Of a DNA stretch of 64,000 bases, positions 58,501 to 64,000 are shown in pieces. A program made the position numbers and the translations under genes. Position 1 is the first letter of the stretch. Each line of letters starts with the position of its first letter. Source of the stretch: Iris pallida (taxonomy: Eukaryota; Streptophyta; Magnoliopsida; Asparagales; Iridaceae); assembly GCA_029216955.1 (NCBI GenBank), contig JANAVB010015600.1, positions 29,596,778 to 29,660,777 on the forward strand, in the 5' to 3' direction. The notes below the pieces were generated by a model that was not told the origin of the DNA, did not search any database, and was given only the letters and a program-made list of their open reading frames with translations.

Positions 58501-59906
58501 ATGATTCAAAATTGCAGAAACTTTGGAAACAAACGGAGGCAGGACTCCAGACTGGTATAAGGAGGCATCCGGACGGATCCTTGAGACTCGGGGATCGGTT
58601 ATGTGTGCCCAGTGGAGATTTGAGAACAGAGGTCATGACTGAAGCTCATAGTTCGCAATATTCTATTCATCCAGGCAGCACTAAGATGTATAAAGACTTG
58701 AAACAGACATTTTGGTGGCACGGAATGAAGAGAGAAATCGCCAGGTTTGTATCTAAATGTCTTGTGTGCCAACAAGTGAAAGCAGAACATCAGAGGACAG
58801 CAGGACTTCTCCAACCATTACCTATCCCCGAGTGGAAATGGGAGTATCTTACCATGGATTTTGTGACAGGACTGCCTAGGACCCAAAGAGGAAATAATGC
58901 TATTTGGGTCATTGTAGATAGACTCACTAAGTCCGTTCGATTTCTTCCTTTTCGAGTAGGACAATCAACAGAAGTACTAGCAGATATGTATTTAAAGCAG
59001 ATTGTGAGTCAGCATGGGGTACCAGTGAGTATAGTGTCAGATAGGGATACCAGGTTTACTTCACATTTCTGGAGAAGTTTGCAGGAAAATCTTGGCACCC
59101 AGTTGAAATATAGCTCCGCTTACCATCCCCAAACAGACGGTCAGTCAGAAAGAACAATTCAGACCTTAGAAGACATGCTGAGAGCCTGTACTTTAGATTT
59201 TGGGGGAGTTTGGGACGATCATCTGCATCTGGTGGAATTTTTATATAACAACAGTTACCATGATAGCATCAAAATAGCTCCATTTGAAGCCCTGTATGGT
59301 AGAAAGTGCAGATCGCCAATAAGCTGGACCGACGTTGGAGAAAGACAATTATTGGGACCAGAATTGGTAACACAAACAGTGGATATAGTCAAGGCTATAA
59401 GAAGTCACCTGCAAGCCGCCCAGGATAGACAGAAGATGTGGGCTGATAAGCATCGAAGAATACTGGAATTTCAACCTGGAGACCACGTGTTCCTGAAGAT
59501 TTCACCAACCAAGGGAACTATCAGATTTGGGACCAGAGGAAAGCTGAGTCCAAGGTATATTGGACCGTTCGATATACTGGAGAAAGTTGGAAAGGTGTCA
59601 TATCGACTCGCCTTACCACCAACACTAGAAGGAGTTCACAACGTGTTCCATGTTTCTCAGCTACGAAAATATGTACCAGATCGAGGCCATAAACTTGACC
59701 ATTCAGAGATCACCATCGGGCCTACACTACGGATAGAACAGAGACCCGTTGGAATTTTGGACCGAAGAGACAAGATACTCCGTAATCGGATCATTCCGCT
59801 AGTACGAGTTGCGTGGAGCAAGGATTCTCCTGGAGATTCAACTTGGGAGAAAGAAGAAGACATGCGGAAGCAATATCCGTATCTATTCCCTAAACCAGGT
59901 CAGTAA
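55518..59906 (+). CDS. Element E gag-pol polyprotein (1,462 aa)
   Basis: Order of domains: gag (residues ~20-190, [43 protein letters not shown]); zinc knuckles [14 protein letters not shown] and [14 protein letters not shown] (~235-260); protease [12 protein letters not shown] (~360); RT with [31 protein letters not shown] and FIDDILIYS (~575-700); RNase H with [35 protein letters not shown] and VADALSRR (~830-945); integrase with [53 protein letters not shown] (DDE present); and tail [17 protein letters not shown], the CHDCR-type end of Tekay elements. No stop or frameshift inside. The missing gag N-terminus is the only visible defect. Confidence 0.95.
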   Translation: MEQMQNSNNTRDRTLKDFRDPKPPKFQGTENAIEAGQWLKTIEGLMKAAKLRPEDMVPAIRIQLEDIAGYWWSAEYPEDSDEDMTWAEFKKKFEERFYPKSARIELERQFNYLKQGKRTVDEYAVEFSRLSRFAPHMIAVEETKISRFLEGLGTQLKSRVASYRCQTFSEVTEAARDQERILKEEQPFRSSHPKRTFEEGSSSNKNHWQGPPKRPQNGNPDKFIVCDYCRKLGHKRNVCRRRLGLCLKCGAGNHPTGQCPQLPVIGAIPQGFNPGYRPLFQETKPRPMIQAPPQAVRTNGNQQRPPYAPQAYQFQQAQRAIQAQNNNNKRNRQGQAFVMGAEDASIPGEVVSGTILVSSYPASVLFDSGATHSFIASSFISQREIDSQPLTKPLRVLTGNGVVEVSRVCSKCPIKLGGGAFRTRLLVFPTSNYDVILGMDWLTATLANIDCGQGKILFQLPDGESYEFVRDQNEFNADELVKFELPVMLHESTEQIFPRVVEEFKDVFPEELPGLPPDRAVEFSIDLIPGAVPIAKKIYPMNKEELAELNKQIKELLSKGFIQPSASPWGAPVLFVKKKDGTLRLVIDYRALNEVTIKNKYPLPRIDQLFDQLGEARVFSKIDLRSGYHQVKVKKEDILKTAFRTRYGHYEFLVMPFGLTNAPAIFMDLMNRIFYQYLDKFVIVFIDDILIYSKSEEEHEKHLRIVLQTLREEQLYAKLSKCEFWLDQIPFLGHIVSGEGISVDPKKIEAVKSWPTPKSVAEVRSFLGLAGYYRRFVENFSRIAEPLTRLTRKEEKFIWTEKCQAAFDELKERLITAPILALPSGSGGYEIYSDASGKGLGCVLMQHGRVIAYASRQLKTHEGNYPTHDLELAAVVFALKLWRHYLYGERIKIYTDHKSLKYVFTQKEINMRQRRWLELLKDFDMELEYHPGKANKVADALSRRPEAFLMNIPKEILEDLRKMGIKVVCPVTDGIWQNLQIQSSLIDRIKEGQQNDSKLQKLWKQTEAGLQTGIRRHPDGSLRLGDRLCVPSGDLRTEVMTEAHSSQYSIHPGSTKMYKDLKQTFWWHGMKREIARFVSKCLVCQQVKAEHQRTAGLLQPLPIPEWKWEYLTMDFVTGLPRTQRGNNAIWVIVDRLTKSVRFLPFRVGQSTEVLADMYLKQIVSQHGVPVSIVSDRDTRFTSHFWRSLQENLGTQLKYSSAYHPQTDGQSERTIQTLEDMLRACTLDFGGVWDDHLHLVEFLYNNSYHDSIKIAPFEALYGRKCRSPISWTDVGERQLLGPELVTQTVDIVKAIRSHLQAAQDRQKMWADKHRRILEFQPGDHVFLKISPTKGTIRFGTRGKLSPRYIGPFDILEKVGKVSYRLALPPTLEGVHNVFHVSQLRKYVPDRGHKLDHSEITIGPTLRIEQRPVGILDRRDKILRNRIIPLVRVAWSKDSPGDSTWEKEEDMRKQYPYLFPKPGQ

Positions 59907-59954
59907 TCATACAGTTATCCTAGTTATTTCAAATTTCGAGGACGGAATTTTTCT

Positions 59955-59968
59955 AAGGAGGGTAGACT
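59955..59968 (+). other. Polypurine tract of element E
   Basis: AAGGAGGGTAGACT lies directly before the 3' LTR. Confidence 0.85.
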
Positions 59969-62371
59969 TGTCATGCTCAAAATATTTTATTATTATTTCA
60001 GTAGTTAAGAATGCAATTAAGGTTAGTTAAATTTCCTCTTCCTTAAAACCCTCATCCCTAATCTTTAAACCCTGACTATATGCCACATGTAACCCTAACC
60101 CTTAGGTCTAGGGGGACCATGTGTCCCTAAGAATTGTAAGGTTGGAAGCAACCATTAAAAGAAAGGGACACCTCACCTATATTTTTCCTCTATATATACT
60201 CACACACACACACGTTCATCCATTCATTCATTCTCAAAAAAAAGGGGAAAGGAAGAAAGGAGAAGCCCACACCCACACCCGACCGCCCCCCTTGCCCCTG
60301 CCGCTGCTGCCGCTCGCCGCTGCTGCCGCCCGCCAGAACCGCCGCCGGCCAGCCCCTCTGGCCACCTCCTCTCCACTTCCACCTCCTCCTCAACTTCATC
60401 TTCATCCTCTTCCACTTCCAATTCCTAAGGAGAAACCTAGGTAAAAATCTAAATTCCTTCCTCCTTCTTCATCTCTATGTGTAAATCCCTTCCTTCAAAC
60501 TCTAGGTTAGGAGGTTTCTAACAAATTCCTTGTTATTGGATGAATTAGGCATTACAAAGGAGATTAGGGCATTCACCACCCAAGGCAAGTCCTCTTTATC
60601 TCTTCCTCTTTCTTTGGAAATGCTCCATGTTAATTTTTAGGTTAATTTTGAATATATACGGATTATTTATAAATCTGAAATTATGAAATTAGATGTCAAA
60701 TTTTTCCTAATTGTCAGAACAAAATTTGAATTATGAGATAAAATAATTCCTCTAAGTATTAATTAGCTTAAAATTCTGAAATTTGATATTGTTAACTAAT
60801 TTGAGACCTCTAGCATTTTGAAATTTTTGATTTCTAGTAAACTTCAATTTTGTTTTGATAAACATCGTTAGAGGAATTAAAAGTTGTTATATTTGGACAC
60901 TGGAATAATTATACTCAACATAACAGGAATAGGTTATAAACAATTGGGAAAAAAAAAGAAAAAAAAAGAAATATAAACATATATATATACCAGTTAGTAA
61001 TGACATGAAGTTAATTTTTAAAATAACAAATTTGGAGGAGAGAACAATTGTGAACATACAAATTTGGAGGAAAGGACAACTGTGGTTATACGAATAATCC
61101 TGGACAATTGAACACTTATGGACATACTGGGCTCTCCCAGGGTAAGTCTGATACACATGTGAACTGAACAACAGAACCGTTCACGGGAAGGTAAAGTATG
61201 AGGACTTGTTATTTTTTTTCGTTCTTAATTCCTTTATGTGTACGCTATCTATATATATATATACATACATATTACATATTGTATATAAATGTACTATCTA
61301 CATAATATATATATACATACATATTGTATATAAACTATCTATAATACATCTATACATATTGTATATATGTACTATCTACATAATATATATATACATACCT
61401 ATTATCTATATACATGATATATGAGTATATGCAAATATATGTATATTATCTACATACTATCTACCTAGTATATAAATATATATATATATATACATGTTTC
61501 ATTTTAAGTCTCTACATGTTGCCTAGTATAACTTGCAAAGGAAAATTTTGGCTATCATTGTATTGCTTGCTAATTGCAAAATCGCCTTCCGACTGATTGC
61601 TAAAGAAAAGGTAAAACATGCTTGTTCCCTCGCTTGCCAAAGGTAAAAGGTGTCTAATTATTTATCCTTCGTTACTTTTATATAAACTGCATGGTCCGGT
61701 GTTGAGATTTGCTCCACCGAAGGGGCCGGCGAGCCCATTATATTTACTGCGTGGTCCGGTGTTGAGACTTGCTCCACCGAAGGGGTCGGCGAACCCGATT
61801 TCCATATTATATTGTGTTTTGTAAATTTTCGGGGCTCCTAAATACAAAGGAGACTCTGCCAAAATTTTTGAGAAATTCTAGAGATAGTTAAATTTCTGAC
61901 TTTCGGAAAATTTTAGAAAGTTTCACATATAGGAAGCATTGGGCGGGGAGAACAACTGAATATTCCTAGATATCCCGTAACATAATAACAATAAAAGCTG
62001 ATCAGTATTTCGGAAATCCGTACTTCTATTTTCAAATAGAAAGTACTAGCCCAAGGGAGGCTCGGAAATCAATGCATCTATTTCGACAGTAACATCAAAT
62101 AGATGGTTTAGCCCAAGGGAGGCTCGGAATTCACAGCCTGATCCCAGGTTAACGGGATTGTTCACGGGAAGCATCTAGAGGATTATTCAGATTATTGTTC
62201 TCAATTGCATTGTATTAGATTTCATCTTACTCCAAAAGTAGCTCATACCTACTTTAGGTAGGCAGTTTGCTCAAGGGAAGCAAATCTTACAGAAAGCTCA
62301 AGGGAAGCTCGGAAATCTCACAATCCCTGGAGTAGGATGATGGTTACATGTGTCATTTTAGTAAAATTAAG

Positions 62372-62415
<44 letters not shown>

Positions 62416-62817
62416 CATACATATATGCAGTAGCACAAGTCTTTTTAAAGAAAACCGCATATTTCAACTTTATTTATTTATATTTTATCGCCCTTGACCA
62501 AGGACTTGCTTGTCGTTTCTAAACGACCTAGTTTTGTTCACTAGGTGAAGAAGAAGACGTCTCTGCTGAAGTATCGCCGCAATACCTCGAGGAGTAAACC
62601 ATTGCTTGTAGCTAGGACTAGTACTTCTCAATCATTATGCAATTTGCTTTTGTAATAAATCTGTATAAGAATTGTTGAAAAGTTCCCTGTACAATATGCT
62701 TAACGTTATGAAATTTCTGGTATTTTCCATTTTGCTGATATTACGGGCGACAATCGCGATTTCGGCGCGTAGCCTGGAGATGTGTTTCTGACGTCACCCG
62801 GGAAGCGGGACGTGACA
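59969..62817 (+). repeat. 3' LTR of element E (2,849 bp)
   Basis: Near-identical copy of 51116-54024, ending GACGTGACA and followed by ATGAA. The 60-bp duplication is at 61686 and 61746. Confidence 0.95.
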
Positions 62818-62822
62818 ATGAA
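62818..62822. other. Target duplication of element E, right copy (ATGAA)
   Basis: Identical to 51111-51115. Confidence 0.9.
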
Positions 62823-62860
62823 TCTCCTACTGTAGCAGATTTCGTTTTCGAACGGGTACC

Positions 62861-64000
62861 TTAGAAAACTCCTGTGGTGGGCACCCGCTTAGACGATAGT
62901 CTCTTAGTCATAGTGGTTGAAACCTTCGAGCTGGAAGCATTGGTCTTCTTTCCTCTTCCATCAGCGAGGATTTTCTGAGCAGAGTTGCAGGAGACGACGG
63001 GAGGTGCCTCATCCTCTGAACATGTTTGTTGTAGTCTTTGGAAGACGGACCGCCGATCTTCTCGTACCGTTGCATTATTGCAACAGCAGTTGACGATGAC
63101 TTGGGTGCAGTGACGTCCGTAGGAGGACTCTTTGTACCCCGGGGCACCTTCTCTTTCCTTACGTTTGTGGAGGATGGCCTCACGCAAGTCATATGGGTCC
63201 GGATCGACCATGTTTGCTCCCTGGATTTTGGGAGACGTTTGGGAGCCTCTCTGTCCATTTGCCGCCGGGGGCTGGACTCGAGTGGTTCTGTACAACTTCC
63301 CAGCAGAGGCCCGCATAACAGTATGTGGGACTCTCGGATGGTCAGAGGTCGGATCAGCGGACCGAGCTTGCCAAGCTCGTGCTACCCTAGACTTCTTCAC
63401 TCTAGCGCATGAGGGCACATAGTAGGAAGAGTCTAAGTGGTGTTGGAGAGAATCAGACATGTTTTTTTGGGAGCACAAGAGATCAGGACCATAGGAGAGG
63501 CGGTCGAAGACAGAGCCGCGTGGAGTATGCGTCATGCAGCTGGATTCAATAATCTTCATGCGGCTGGCAGTGGTAGCCGCATAGGTTTTCTCCATGCGGC
63601 TGGAAACCCTGGCCGCATGAGTGTTCTCCATGCGACTGGAAATCCTGGCCGCATGAGTATTATGCGTTTGGCTAGCAGTTTCAGTCGCATGGTTATCATT
63701 CATGCGGCTGGCAATCTTGGCCGCATGAGTCTTCGCTTTGCGGCTAGTGCCCTTGTTCGGTTTCTTTCTGGAGCACATAGAATCGCTCTTTGCCCCTGCA
63801 AGTCCAGCATCGTAGTACTTTCCTCTGCCGGACTTGGGGATAGCAGAGTCCTCTATGGCTTGAAGTGGGGCTGCACGAGAGTCGCCTTCGCCGTCTTGGG
63901 TAGCAGAGAGTACTCCGTCCATGGCCTGGGGAGGAGCAAATGATTTTGGCCTCCACTCCCTGCGAGCCTTCTTTGTGCGAGCGTGCTTCTGGACCGGGCC
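62861..64000 (-). CDS. Element B ORF1, running off the right edge
   Basis: The frame is open from the window edge to a stop at 62861. It starts in mid-protein with a basic PVQKHARTKKARREWRPKS, equivalent to SNVQKSRKVRKVWIPKSK of C, so only about 57 residues (170 bp) are missing before the start/PBS. The middle contains a Met/Ala/His repeat, ASRM..HATETASQTHNTHAA.ISSRMENTHAA, encoded by copies of GCCGCATG. Then SVFDRLSYG, DSSYYVPSCARVKKSRVARA and QVIVNCCCNNATV are shared with A and C. It lacks any stop in the visible 380 codons, in contrast to the pol fragments of B. Confidence 0.8.
   Translation of the reverse strand, partial: GPVQKHARTKKARREWRPKSFAPPQAMDGVLSATQDGEGDSRAAPLQAIEDSAIPKSGRGKYYDAGLAGAKSDSMCSRKKPNKGTSRKAKTHAAKIASRMNDNHATETASQTHNTHAARISSRMENTHAARVSSRMEKTYAATTASRMKIIESSCMTHTPRGSVFDRLSYGPDLLCSQKNMSDSLQHHLDSSYYVPSCARVKKSRVARAWQARSADPTSDHPRVPHTVMRASAGKLYRTTRVQPPAANGQRGSQTSPKIQGANMVDPDPYDLREAILHKRKEREGAPGYKESSYGRHCTQVIVNCCCNNATVREDRRSVFQRLQQTCSEDEAPPVVSCNSAQKILADGRGKKTNASSSKVSTTMTKRLSSKRVPTTGVF

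Noticed and set aside
63038..63943. Plus-strand ORFs opposite ORF1 of element B, including a repetitive His-Ala-Ala frame
   Set aside because: The minus frame is the conserved one; the repeat comes from the GCCGCATG motif read on the other strand.

Overview
The window is repeat-dense plant (angiosperm) nuclear DNA. I see no convincing host gene. The evidence for a plant is a set of Ogre/Tat-type and Tekay-type Ty3/gypsy LTR retrotransposons, plant L1-type LINEs with a DUF4283-like/zinc-knuckle ORF1, and Tourist-, MULE- and CACTA-type DNA-transposon remnants. The species cannot be told from the sequence.

Layout. (1) 1-3432: 5' end of a minus-strand Ogre/Tat-like element (A): ORF1/gag start, PBS and a 2.1 kb LTR. 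(2) 3433-7965: old non-coding repeats: microsatellites, a MULE MITE with a 9-bp target duplication, a CACTA remnant, three tRNA-derived SINE-like heads and a cut MITE. (3) 7966-13394: decayed L1-type LINE (LINE-1). (4) 13759-16148: a Tourist-like MITE directly next to a 1.9 kb TIR element that carries an array of about 20 short palindromes. (5) 16.3-19.4 kb: a second LINE (LINE-2), interrupted after its endonuclease domain. (6) 19412 to past the right edge: one very large minus-strand Ogre/Tat-like element (B), split by three younger insertions: F (22670-~26.9 kb, truncated Tekay-type), C (32964-45834, complete Ogre/Tat-like, TSD ATAGT) and E (51116-62817, nearly intact Tekay-type, TSD ATGAA). 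Once these are set aside, the pieces of B read in order from its 3' LTR at 19412-20757 to ORF1 at 62861-64000, and its 5' LTR should begin just beyond the window.

How the parts work together. A, B and C share one design: an ORF1 that begins at or just before a PBS of type TGGCGACTCTGCTGGGGA, then gag, protease, RT, RNase H, a second archaeal-type RNase H (seen in B and C) and integrase. B and C also have a 3' region holding plus-strand (antisense) genes with their own TATA boxes. The most striking signal is a short motif scattered many times, mostly in one orientation, through LTR and flanking non-coding DNA, with a different motif in each element: GCGCATG in A, GCCGCATG in B and GCGTAAA in C. 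B's antisense gene is a multi-exon, plant-mobile-domain-like gene whose first intron is full of B's motif. C keeps three miniature antisense transcription units, one with the same phase-1 first intron, which contains C's motif. The pattern resembles the VANDAL/VANC anti-silencing system, in which each transposon family carries its own repeated motif and a matching protein. That link is inference. Element E carries a second novelty: two tandem, mutually related small ORFs between its 5' LTR and gag.
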